Positions 33,703 through 45,493 of a stretch of DNA of 64,000 nt are shown one piece after another. The stretch covers positions 59,335,739-59,399,738 of the forward strand of contig CM068584.1 of the NCBI GenBank assembly GCA_035048485.1, given 5' to 3'. Under the pieces are notes generated by a model. That model was not told the origin of the DNA, made no database searches, and worked only from the letters and a program-made list of their open reading frames with translations. Each line of letters starts with the position of its first letter. The stretch's first letter is position 1. The DNA comes from Pteria penguin. Its lineage: Eukaryota > Mollusca > Bivalvia > Pterioida > Pteriidae. The translations under genes and the position numbers were made by a program.

Positions 33703-34490
33703 TCATATTTTCAACATGAAAGATATAAGGTTAGGTGAGTAATGTTTTATATCATTACTTGTTCCTTCATCTTTAACATTGTGGACTTGGCCACTATGGT
33801 GAGGCTGTTTTCCTGGAAATGCCTGTGCAGAATGCACATTGATATTCAAAACCATTTTGTTCACTTCAGAGAATGAAATCGTAATTGGTTTTGTCAACAA
33901 AAAATCTTCTAGACTTTCAGTGTCATTTTTGTCCAAGTTGTTAACCTCAGCAAATGTGCTCAAGACAGAGTCGAAAATCGTAAGTTTGACTTTCCCAGTT
34001 TCATTCGTTTGAGTGAAACAGAGAGTACCATGTTCTGAACTGAAGTTTTCCTCATTTTCATTTTGCAGGAATTACATCTAATGAATAATGCATCATCAGC
34101 CTCTACTTCAATTTTTGCTCTACACTTCACACGATGTTGAGATTTGAATACAGATTTGTGTTATTTGTCCTGTTTTTTTTTTTCCACTGGACTGTATGGA
34201 CAATGTTGATGATACAGTTGTGTATGTCTTCTATTTGCTGAACTGTTGAGGAAAGTGTTGTCAAAACTTTCTGGTTTTGAAATATACTGGTACCCAGGAA
34301 AGTAAACTTGTACGATATACCTTCCTGTACAGCACTTATCTGCTTGTCCCATTGGGTCAGAGTCGTGGATGATGTCTTATCAGCAATTACAACCTCTCTT
34401 TTTTATTGGTGCATCTCTTACAATTTGAACAGTTTCATTTGCACATGAAATTACCTTCACATCAACTGCAACCTGTAATGAAACAGCAGT
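33703..34490 (-). pseudogene. RPA1-like OB-fold protein remnant
   Basis: The minus strand reads VAVDVKVISCANETVQIVRD near 34475, then TLTQWDKQISAVQEGISYKF, typical of an OB-fold strand-helix in single-strand DNA-binding proteins. A zinc-ribbon-like segment, ADDALFIRCNSCKMKMRKTS, lies near 34095, and FAEVNNLDKNDTESLEDFL follows in another frame. Several stops interrupt it. RPA-like genes of this kind are often embedded in eukaryotic DNA transposons. Family call by motif resemblance. Confidence 0.4.
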
Positions 34491-34859
34491 CGCGATGGCC
34501 GCAAGAGCGGATGACCGGGGTACTTGTGTTCAACCATGCAACATGAAATTAATATCAATTGCCTTATCTAATATGAGCCCAAATAACGATAGTTAAAATT
34601 TGTGAAGCCACGGTTTTTTTTTAATTTCGAATTAATTATTTTCTCTGAAAATCAGAATGCGTTGATTTTATAATGAAAAGAAATTGATAATAGGTAATTA
34701 AAAATAACGCGGAGTATAAAGTAAAATTTTCATTTAGACATTAATTACGAGAAAACGTTTAATATATCTAAATTTCTTACACATATTATCATTTTGCTTC
34801 TAAAACCCAACGATGAACACCGTAACTTTGAATCTATCACCTGATGATCTTCAAGCGCT

Positions 34860-35320
34860 ACAGGCATTTTTTTGCGCACAATGATTGGGAGAAATGTTCC
34901 GCCAGCACCACGACTGAGGACCTGGTGGACATCGAACCGCCTCGCAATGAGCCTTTCATTCCACAGCTTGAAGGGGAACACGAGTGCCCAGATCGCTTTT
35001 TCGTCATCCTGCGTGACATCTGGCATATGTGGTGGCCAGAATCAGACGTCCCTCTTCAGCATCGTAACCGCAGAAAGAGAGGTGTCCTGTACAAGAAGTT
35101 TCTGGACAATGCTGTGCCGTCGTGGTGTGTGCGATGGTTTGCGATGTCATAGATAGAAATGCTCGGGCAGTTAGTCTGGACAGAAGGCGAAATAGATTTG
35201 TATGGCAGTCCCATTGCTATAGGAGGGAAATTATGCCCAACTGTGTTATTCGAAAAGTACGGGAGTGGCTTCCAAATGTAGGGAAACAGCCATGCATGGG
35301 GCATTTATGCACTAAATGAC
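34860..35320 (+). pseudogene. P2X7-ballast-like domain, second locus
   Basis: The plus strand reads WWPESDVPLQHRNRRKRGVL, then YKKFLDNAV and, in other frames, RNRFVWQSHCYRREIMPNCV and RKVREWLPN followed by CMGH. It aligns motif by motif with 14440-14850 (QFWW, ELYKKF, HFVWH, IVPDC, VRGWLPN, YMG). Frame changes near 35130 and 35200. Confidence 0.4.
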
Positions 35321-35460
35321 AGTGGAAAGTGTTTTACATGTGACTTTGTGAATTTGTCAGTGAAAATATATTATACTAGTAACATGAGAAAAAAACAAAA
35401 TTAGGAAATTATCACCAAAAAAAGAAAAAACCCATCAAAAACACACAAAACAAAGAAACC

Positions 35461-35525
35461 CCCTCCCCCCCCCCCCCCAAAAAAAAACCCCGAACAAAAA
35501 AAAAAATAAATAAATAAATAAAAAA
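35461..35525. repeat. Homopolymers and (AAAT)n
   Basis: A C-rich run, an A run and an (ATAA)n tract. Low complexity immediately before motif C. Confidence 0.8.
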
Positions 35526-35535
35526 CAAACCATTG

Positions 35536-35584
35536 TGGCTCTTTCCTGAGGAGGCCTCCACGTGGCAAGAGCTGGAAACGTTCT
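35536..35584 (+). repeat. Repeat motif C, third locus
   Basis: GGCTCTTTCCTGAGGAGGCC then TCCACGTGGCAAGAGCTGG and AAACGTT, extending past the hairpin on the right as at 10604. Confidence 0.65.
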
Positions 35585-35825
35585 CGGTAACATGTATATA
35601 AATATCTATATACATTTTATCGAGACGGCCGACATCCTCAAAACACGGAAATATAATTCAGGTCATAAAGAAATAAATATACATATTAATATTAGATACA
35701 AAACGATATGTCGAAGACTATATCTTGGATACAAACCCCCTCTTCTCTCTAATTATAATTTTACGACATGATCTTCTTGTCACATTATATTATTATATAT
35801 ATTCAGTGGTTGTTTAGGGGGAAGC

Positions 35826-35872
35826 CGACTTGGTCTAGTGGTAGAAGCACTGGATTCGCAATCTGATTGGCA
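35826..35872 (+). repeat. Truncated tRNA-like SINE head
   Basis: Reads GACTTGGTCTAGTGGTAGAA then GCACTGGATTCGCAATC. A good A-box without a B-box, so a 3'-truncated SINE head. Confidence 0.4.
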
Positions 35873-37079
35873 AATACCCAAATATTCTGTATCCATGCAT
35901 CAGTCATATACCGTCATGATATTACGTTTAACAAAACCGATCTAGGAAGGCGAGCGAAACCCCCCCCCCCCCGGGCAGCGACCCCAAAATTTTACCCAAT
36001 AGGTCCTGTATTTTTGCCATTTTTTTGTCGAAATTCAGACAGTTTTAGGGATTGTAAGACGAGCTTTTTTGGAAGTGCAGGAACATTCTCATCTCCAATT
36101 TTATAAAAACTAAACACATTTGGTTTTGGGAAATTTACATTTTTTTCTTCGTGTTTTTTTCAAGTTTTGTAAAAACTTGAGACCTATATTTTCCTTTCTT
36201 CCTTTCTCAGCTTGTTTCTTTCCCAGAAACTCCCGCCAGGTACGGGACATACTTTTTTTTTTTTGCCCTCCTATTCAACTAATCAAGGGTTGTTTTTCCC
36301 AATAAACAATGGATTTCCCTGCCTCCCTCGGAAGTAAATGGCTTCTTCGTCTGACACATGACCTGGGTAACTTGAGTAAGGAAATGGAATTCTCATTTAC
36401 CTTCAGAATCTCGAAGAAGCAAACATGTCAAATAATGCAAGAAAACGCTATCCTTTCAATCAAGCTTGAATGCCTTGTAACATCCATTGATTCTAAACGA
36501 GTTCCCGACAAGATAAAGCCGATCAAGGACGCGTAACCCTGAAAACAAAATGACGAAAACGGACGATATTGACGATGACCTTCAATTCCTTGTCGCGGGA
36601 ATCGGCTGTACCATCAGAAACCATAGCATCCGAGACGAATCGAATTTATCATATGTAACGACACTTCCTTGCGGTATCTATTTTCGACCCGTCGCAACGC
36701 ATACCCAAGAATGTCACTTACTGTTACATTTGGAACGCGAGGACTTGCTTTCTAACGGTTGACGTAGCAGTGTCCATACCCTTGTAACACACTCGGGCAT
36801 GTTACTCCATTGGACATTGTTTTCCTTATCACCTGATGTGACAGTTTAAGAGCATAAAGGCATAATACACTCTTATTTGTGTTGTGGCATGTTGAGTGAG
36901 CAGATCACTTAAACTGACAACTATGGCAGGTAAGTCGTCTGGAGCTTTTACGCGCGTGTATCTCACGCCAAGCTGCTCGATTATTACATGATATTCAAAA
37001 ACTCAGGAAATGACGCGGATGTAGGGGATTGACTGGAGTTAAGGGGGCTGATGTGCACTTAAAATATAATGTAATCTAA
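35873..37079 (+). other. Spacer up to the assembly gap
   Basis: Has a C run near 35961, a T run near 36251 and two open frames (36309-36536; 36550-36762, MTKTDDIDDDLQFLVAGIG) without recognisable domains. Possibly part of a decayed gene continuing across the gap. Confidence 0.35.
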
Positions 37080-37579
37080 NNNNNNNNNNNNNNNNNNNNN
37101 NNNNNNNNNNNNNNNNNNNNNNNNNNNNNNNNNNNNNNNNNNNNNNNNNNNNNNNNNNNNNNNNNNNNNNNNNNNNNNNNNNNNNNNNNNNNNNNNNNNN
37201 NNNNNNNNNNNNNNNNNNNNNNNNNNNNNNNNNNNNNNNNNNNNNNNNNNNNNNNNNNNNNNNNNNNNNNNNNNNNNNNNNNNNNNNNNNNNNNNNNNNN
37301 NNNNNNNNNNNNNNNNNNNNNNNNNNNNNNNNNNNNNNNNNNNNNNNNNNNNNNNNNNNNNNNNNNNNNNNNNNNNNNNNNNNNNNNNNNNNNNNNNNNN
37401 NNNNNNNNNNNNNNNNNNNNNNNNNNNNNNNNNNNNNNNNNNNNNNNNNNNNNNNNNNNNNNNNNNNNNNNNNNNNNNNNNNNNNNNNNNNNNNNNNNNN
37501 NNNNNNNNNNNNNNNNNNNNNNNNNNNNNNNNNNNNNNNNNNNNNNNNNNNNNNNNNNNNNNNNNNNNNNNNNNNNNNN
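37080..37579. other. Assembly gap (500 N)
   Basis: Run of N of a round 500 length, a scaffolding placeholder. The joined contigs need not be adjacent or in the right order. Confidence 0.98.
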
Positions 37580-38610
<1,031 letters not shown>

Positions 38611-39750
38611 CTCATACTGAGAATGTGAAGAGGTTGAAATATGTTTAGATGTACATTCATGATTAGCTAAATGATTATAACCATAAGTAAAAGTTGAAAT
38701 AAATTGAAAGTATATACATGTTTTTCTTGCATTGCCCAATAATGCAATTCAACATTATGATATGGCGTAAGACTTTGTTAGATTATACCTAGTAAGAATG
38801 GACTTTCTTTTTTAGTTTAAGTTAAATCTTGTTATTTTGAACAAACTTACACTCAAAGAATACCAAAATTTACATCTTTAAAAGACCTCAAAAGTTAATT
38901 TCATTCATTTTAAAAAAATCATTATAGTGCAAAAAATTTTATAACATATCCTGTTTAGATATAGAAAAAGTAATTTGTAAGGAAGATCTTGGACAACCAC
39001 ACCTTGACAGAATTTCCCCCCCCATAAAACTTCCGGACTTTGTCACCTCAAAACTTCTGTTTTAGCTTCATTCAGATTATCACAATTAAAAGGCAGATTG
39101 TAAAACAGTCGTTAAGGTTACGTAATTTCACAATAATAAAAGCTCGAAGAGAGGTAGATTGCAAATCAACCATAATGTCAAAACAAATCCCTATAACCTT
39201 ATTTTAACATAAGCTTGTGCTGTGAAAGTAAATGCGTATGTGAAAACACAACCTATTGTCTATTCAGTTTATATCAGAGAGCAGTTTTAAGTGGATAAAG
39301 ATGCTTACTCCCTCAATGCCATCAGGCAAACTATTCACAAATACTTCCTTGCGATTGGCGAAATATTCGTAATTCAACGAGATGACTAGAATGATAAATA
39401 ATTCGATCTTACATGAAATGGACAACTTCAATAAAACTTAATTCATAATAAGTCACTTCACGTATTGGCGTAAACCTGATACAATAGATGCATCAAAAAA
39501 TGAATTTGCATCAGACTATTTATGAAATTAAGATTTACGTGATAAATAATAAATAGTAAATATAGATAAACCCCCAAACAGAAAAATAAACACACACAAA
39601 AAAAAACCCCAAAACCCCCAAAACAAACAAACAAACAAACAAAAAAAAAACCATTTGTGACTTATTACAGGAAAGAAACCACATATATTAGTTACGTTTA
39701 ACATACATTTATTAAACGTTACTTCAGTTCTGCGAAATAAAATTGGCACA
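38611..39750. other. AT-rich spacer
   Basis: Contains (CAAA)n and poly-A near 39590-39650. At 39720-39735 a lone arm CTTCAGTTCTGCG resembles the inverted repeat of the adjoining MITE. No gene seen. Confidence 0.45.
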
Positions 39751-40546
39751 TTAAGATTTTATGAGCAGAACTGAAGTAAGGTACATCTATCCCACCCACC
39801 TCTCCCATGTAAAGAAGTCTAACTTGCATGTGTTTCTTTTATGTAGGAGTGCGAAGTGAGGGGTGACTGGTGTATCTACCATCTGGACATAATGCGTATA
39901 TAAAATGGCCAGTGAGACAACGAGCTCAATACTTTGATTATACAATGTACTTGCCCAGAGAGGGCACATTTCTCACAGTTACAGTAAAAGACAGAAAGTG
40001 CAAGTCAGAAGTTTCTGTGACCAAAACAAAAATCTAATTTTTTGATGAAAAGAAAAGTCTTGAATGAATATTTATGTTTTATAGCATTATTTTAGCAATT
40101 CCAGACAGGGAAAGACATGATGGGAAATTGGAATATAATGTTCCATTGGACCAGTTGAAGCTTATGAATCTATCCCTGTTTAAGAAAATTATAATGTAAA
40201 ATACGGGAGCAAGTAACAGAAGTCATGTGACGTAAATCAGGAGTGGTGTTCTTGGGAAATTGAATGATAATTATCCCCTCAATGCTCAACAGACGAAGCA
40301 AGTATTACCATGTATATATTGTTGTGATGTCTGCACCATAGTGTTGTTGTAAGAAGGAGTACATTTTACAATAATTCACAATGGTTAAAAAGAAAGAAAG
40401 AAAATGCCGCATAATAAAACGTTTGTCAAGCCTCAAGCAAGACGGAAGAGCTCGCGAGATCCCGTATTTAAAATAGACTGAGTTCACCGGAGGTCAGGGA
40501 GAATACATTATGAAACCTTACTTCAGTTCTGCTCATAAAATCTTAA
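39751..40546. mobile_element. MITE with perfect 31-bp terminal inverted repeats, TTAA-bounded
   Basis: 39751-39781 begins TTAAGATTTTATGAGCAGAA and continues CTGAAGTAAGG. 40516-40546 is its exact reverse complement. Both outer edges read TTAA, the piggyBac-type target. The 734-bp interior has no transposase. A further partial arm lies just outside at 39720-39735, making a local palindrome with the left end. Confidence 0.8.
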
Positions 40547-40734
40547 TCCGACATTGCGTGCCCTTTGCGCACTTTAATAAAATTTCCAATTATAAGGTAA
40601 TTAATTTTTCATACATACAAACCATTCAAACATAGTACTCTGTTTAAAAATATGCGAAGTAAAAGAAAACATATACTTATGTGTCGTCTTCGTCAATGCT
40701 ACGTTACTGTGTCCGGGATTCCTTGGCTTGAAAT

Positions 40735-40915
40735 GGGAATCGAAATGGTTTAGTGGTTCAGTACTTGGCTTGTGGTGCAAGAAAACCCGAATTTGACACC
40801 CGGTTTTCGCCAGTAGGATTTTCAGAGATTGGTTATCTCCTGCTTCCGTGTCGCTATAATGAGTAAATGCCACTAAACGCCATTGAGCAGTATTACCATA
40901 AAACGCTCAATGCAT
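40735..40915 (+). mobile_element. tRNA-headed SINE, degenerate
   Basis: Head GGTTTAGTGGTTCAGTACTT (A-box) and GAATTTGACACCC (weak B-box), then TTATCTCCTGCTTCCGTGTC and GCTATAATGAGTAAATGCC. Related in body to the SINE at 4877-5031. Confidence 0.65.
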
Positions 40916-40961
40916 ATACATTAACGATGTTTCATTATTTCATTTCTTTGATACTTTTAAA

Positions 40962-40990
40962 ACCTTTTTTTTGGGGGGGGGGGGGGGGGG
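40962..40990. repeat. T/G homopolymer pair
   Basis: T8 followed by a G run of about 19, the same class of low-complexity tract as at 28131, 35461 and 37829. Confidence 0.8.
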
Positions 40991-43900
40991 ATGCTTTTCA
41001 GTTTCCCATGGCCTAATGACTGCAATGAAACAGAAATTGCAGATGTAAACAATCATTTAAATCAGCTATCGATATCATATGTTTCCAGTAACAGACGAAG
41101 AAGTGACTGTAGAAGAAGTATTTTCTCGTAGGTAAATACAATAACATAGTGAATGACACTGTAAATGTACATTTGTGACTACATATCAAACCATTCAATT
41201 TTGGTAGAGGACATGATTTCAAAAGTCGCACGGACAAATATTTCCAGCATTTGACATTCTGTATATTGGGTTACATTAACGGACGAAAGAATTTGAAATG
41301 TGAACAGCAATCACTGCGGAATGTGGATACACTATTCAAAAGATTAGAGGGCTTTTTAAATCAAAGACAAAAGATTGGACATCGTGTGATGAATTTCTTG
41401 AAGGGGTATACAATGTTTTAATTTCAAATACAAGTATGGAATACTGTATTTTATTCCAATATTTGTACTTGTGAAGCCTCAAGGATGATCATATATTAAA
41501 AAAGCAATAGCTGCTGATTTTGGACTCCTGGTAATTTGGCTGCATAACTGAGTTACTGCAATATGAATACAATTTGATTCTAAAAATAAATTAACACTCA
41601 CTCCCATAAACCACTGATCAGTCCTATAATGAGATCAGTACACTAGCACCGAAAGACACCAAGAAGACGAATTTTATTAACGTTAATACAGGTAATCACT
41701 ATCCTAATCTGTCCTACATGAATGCTTATATATTTTAGGTCATAGCAAAGGCTGACGTACAGCCCAACATACTCACTACTACTTCAGGAATATACTTTGA
41801 GATATGTTTAAAGGGATGTGAAGAAAGCCTTCCCTGCCATACAAAATGTTGTAATTTACTTTTGGTATTTGATGCTATTTGTTGTGTCCATGTTCTTCTT
41901 GCATCACTTCAATATGCAGTCAGCCAGTGACAAAATTTCACACTCCCTGATAGATTTTAAACATGTCAAAAGAGGACAAATAGCCTGGGCTGGATGGAGA
42001 ATTGGAAAGTCCTGGTCAAGACATTTTTCTTTCAAGACAACCACGATGTGCTGGAAGTTATGCGTGCAGTGATGTTAGAATGAAATGTCAATCCAGAAGA
42101 TTATTTGGACAATGTCAGAAATGATATGATAGGCGCTTAGAATGTCCGTTAGTTGTGAAAAATCATATGTATACTTTCCAACAGTTTGAAGAGACGTGAA
42201 AATGAGGGAAACAACAACCACCAGCCCCATGTGGGGGACAAGAAACCATCAGAAAAGAGCAAAAGATAGCATCAGAATGAAATTTTATAAGATTCTGTTC
42301 ATGGACATTGCGAAAAAAAAAATATTTCAAATTCATATGAAAATTTAGGTGTACATTGTGAAGTTTGTAATGACACTTGTTTAAATGTATAACAGATTCC
42401 ATATTCACTCGTATGCACACATATGGTAATGTAAATACAAGTAATGAATCGGATATTCCCTCTCCTGGATGCTTCCTTTGTTGTTATGTTTCTTGGACGT
42501 GTTTTTTCCCCTGTCTGCCCAGTGATGGCATTGTAATGATTTTTTCCGAATTCTTTGTTTCTTGATACCACGTCCCCACAGCTTCTTAAAAATGGTAATA
42601 TCTCTCACGGAATATTGCTTTTATTAAGCATTTGTTTTCGAGTAACTTTTAACGATTTTTCAACCAATAGATGAAAATAAGTATATTCTCATAGAAAGGT
42701 ATTAAAAAGCAATATTAAACAAACCTGAGCTTTTGTTGGAAAGACGGAAAAATAATATAGTAACGATAATAATATAAGATAAATACTTATGTAATAGTTT
42801 AAATTGAAAATATTATGAACATCATTTACCTAATAAATTAGACTCGATGAATTGGCAAGCGAAATTCGGTGTGAAAAGAATCTAACGTCTGATTTCGCAA
42901 GTTTTATTGATCTTCCTGTGTGCTTTTTTTTCGAATTATTAACGTCATTAACAGTTCATGATGACTTTCCTATCATACTAAGCTGAGACAGAGGATTTTT
43001 ATTTTATTTCCCCATATTCTAAATCATAGAACCCATAGTCCTAATACAAGACAACTCTTTTCCATTATCTTCAGAATAAGTAAAATGAAAATAACGGTTT
43101 TTTTTAAAAATACAATAAATCTTTTATTGTGTTTGTATATGCCACTTATTTATGCCATGCCAATCTTGTGTTAAAAGAAGTCAAACATTAAACAGGACGA
43201 TCATGGTCAGAATTTGAAAAAATTTGAGTCCCCCTCCAGAATATGTTTGCATATTTAAGAAGAAGACTGCCGGCGAAACATTTCGATGAAAAAAAACAAT
43301 CGCAGCCACGAATCTTTCGGCATTCAACGACACAATTTTTGCGAGAGATCAAAGTTAGACATATTCTGATATTATTCGAATTTATCATTTTCATATCTTG
43401 CAAACCGTGTCAGGTATTTCGGGTTACTCGAATGTTGGAAGTGGGTCGAGCTATATTCCCGGGAATGTAAAGGTCCAATACCATAATGATGTAATCAAAA
43501 CCACGGTCCCTGGGAAGGGGACGTCCGAATGAGAGGAATCTGTAAGAGTGGACGCAAGTCCAAGTACCACAGAGTTGGCCACCAAAGGTAAGAGGAAAAA
43601 TTAATTTTCATCAGCACGTAGCGTTTAAAAACTGATATTAATACCAATGAAATTTTCAGCCATTTTTGTCCATTGTAGTCAAGTGGATTCAGGTTCTGGT
43701 CGCCTAATTCTTGTAAAGATTGAAAATATTTGTTTTATTTAAATAAAAATAGAATAAAGTTCTCTTTCATTAAAAATTATTAAAAAACAATTTATAGCTG
43801 CAAAAAATTTAAATCAATGTAATTTCTAAGTTAAAAATGAATATCAAATAAAAAAGAGATACTTCTAACCACACCCCTACTTTATTTTCCCAACGCACTC

Positions 43901-44764
43901 TTTGCCGAAAATTAAAAATTGTATAATAAACAGCTTAACCCTCTGCCGATCGCGCCAATATGACCTATTGGATCGAACTTCAGGATGATTGTGGGTTCAG
44001 CGAGTTTAGAGACAATAAAATTCGGTAAATTGTTCTGAAGGAATATAACACATTTCAGAGATTATTAATATAGTGTGCGTTTTTGCGTGGGTAAATGGTC
44101 TACATGCAGTTTATTGATGGAGTTGGGCTTCAATTAGACATATGTTGCCGAGACACACTCTGCGGAAATCATACGAAAGGGTTTTTTTATCAATTGCCCG
44201 AAAGTGGGAAAAACTTGTATGCCATATAATTTATCATAGATGCGAATATGAATATATCAATGGCTCTTTCAGGATATATCTCGGATGCAGATTGTAATCT
44301 AATCATTATCTTTGCTGTACTTAAAGGTCTTTTTGTAACAAACGGACATAACAGAATCAGAGTACGAGATTTCTCTTCTACAAACGCTCTCCTGGAACGC
44401 GTTATCTGCAAGAAAATAATGTACAGTTTACCATTATTACCTATACTAGATTCTCGTTAAAACTAATTTCATTCAACGTTTAACTTAATGTAACACAACG
44501 ATTGTCATATAAGAAAATTCCTATGAAATTCTCTCTTCACTATAGACAAAAATGGAAACAAGACTCTCAAAAAAATCTTGCGATATATTTCTCTTCACGC
44601 GCATGTGTAACTTTTCCCAAAGTATTTCTATAACAATCTTGCCAACCTCAAGTACCACCAGGACCTGATATCAATTTTACCAACAGACAACGAAGAAAGT
44701 GTAATTTTATCAAGAATTATACAAAGTATTGCCAAATTCTACCATGCTCTCCATAACGGATATC
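40991..44764. other. Spacer, no gene recognised
   Basis: AT-rich with scattered short open frames (41818-42072, 43243-43470, 44248-44460). None shows a domain I recognise. The last could be an upstream part of the YqaJ-PHD gene. Confidence 0.35.
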
Positions 44765-45372
44765 TATTCCCAACAGTTTGTTTCTGAAACCTGTGAATGA
44801 AAAGTGGTCTATTGATATGGCAACTATTTTCGACCAGGAAAAAGTGCTAAATGATTTATCGGAGGTGATCCAGAAAGTGGAAAATGTGGACATATCAATA
44901 ACCAAGGCAAATGTTCAGTATGTGGAAGAAAATGACTGTTGAACAGACGGAGAGTAAATTTTGGTCAAAATATAGGAAAGGACGTAACAAACAGCATCTA
45001 CCTTTTATGCAGTGTCGCACAAATTTAGAAAGGCCATCTCTCTTCATACTAAAAACTATCTGCCACCCCCAGCAAAGCCAAGCCGTGCAGATTTCAGCTG
45101 TAGTATGGAGATCGGGACGGGAAGAAGTTGCCCATTTGGAGTATGCTACATTAACGAAAAATGCACACGAGAACTTTAAATTGGAACGCAGTGGACTCAT
45201 ATTAAATGTTGATCATTCTCAATTTGGATCATCTCCTGATGGCCTGATTTCATGCCATTGCTGCGGTGAAGGCTATTTGGAAATTAAATGTTCGTATTCA
45301 ATGCGAAATAGTGACAAACTTGAAGTACCATATTTGATTGCGATAAATAATGGAAGTGAAACTCTACTGAAT
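44765..45372 (+). pseudogene. 5' part of the YqaJ-PHD gene, interrupted by the transposon
   Basis: Reads FLKPVNEKWSIDMATIFDQE and ITKANVQYVEEN; after a frame change at about 44935, VEQTESKFWSKYRKGR, then SGREEVAHLEYATLTK, FGSSPDGLIS and GYLEIKCSYS. These are the YqaJ catalytic blocks (Glu in GREE, Asp in PDG, ExK). The domain breaks off at SETLLN (45372), where an inverted-repeat terminus begins. Its missing C-terminal half follows at 51682. It is a different YqaJ lineage from the SAP-SWIM one. Confidence 0.7.
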
Positions 45373-45493
45373 AGTCCGTTTGCCGAATCTAAATATAGAC
45401 GCTCTAGAGTTATCGTTCTTGAAACGCAAAAGAGTTCCACCGGACAAACAATTTAGTTTCGCTTTAAAGATTTACCTGCTGAGATACGCATCA

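Noticed and set aside
41818..42072. Membrane protein of 84 codons
   Set aside because: A hydrophobic stretch alone, in AT-rich sequence; start and stop appear accidental and no family is recognised.
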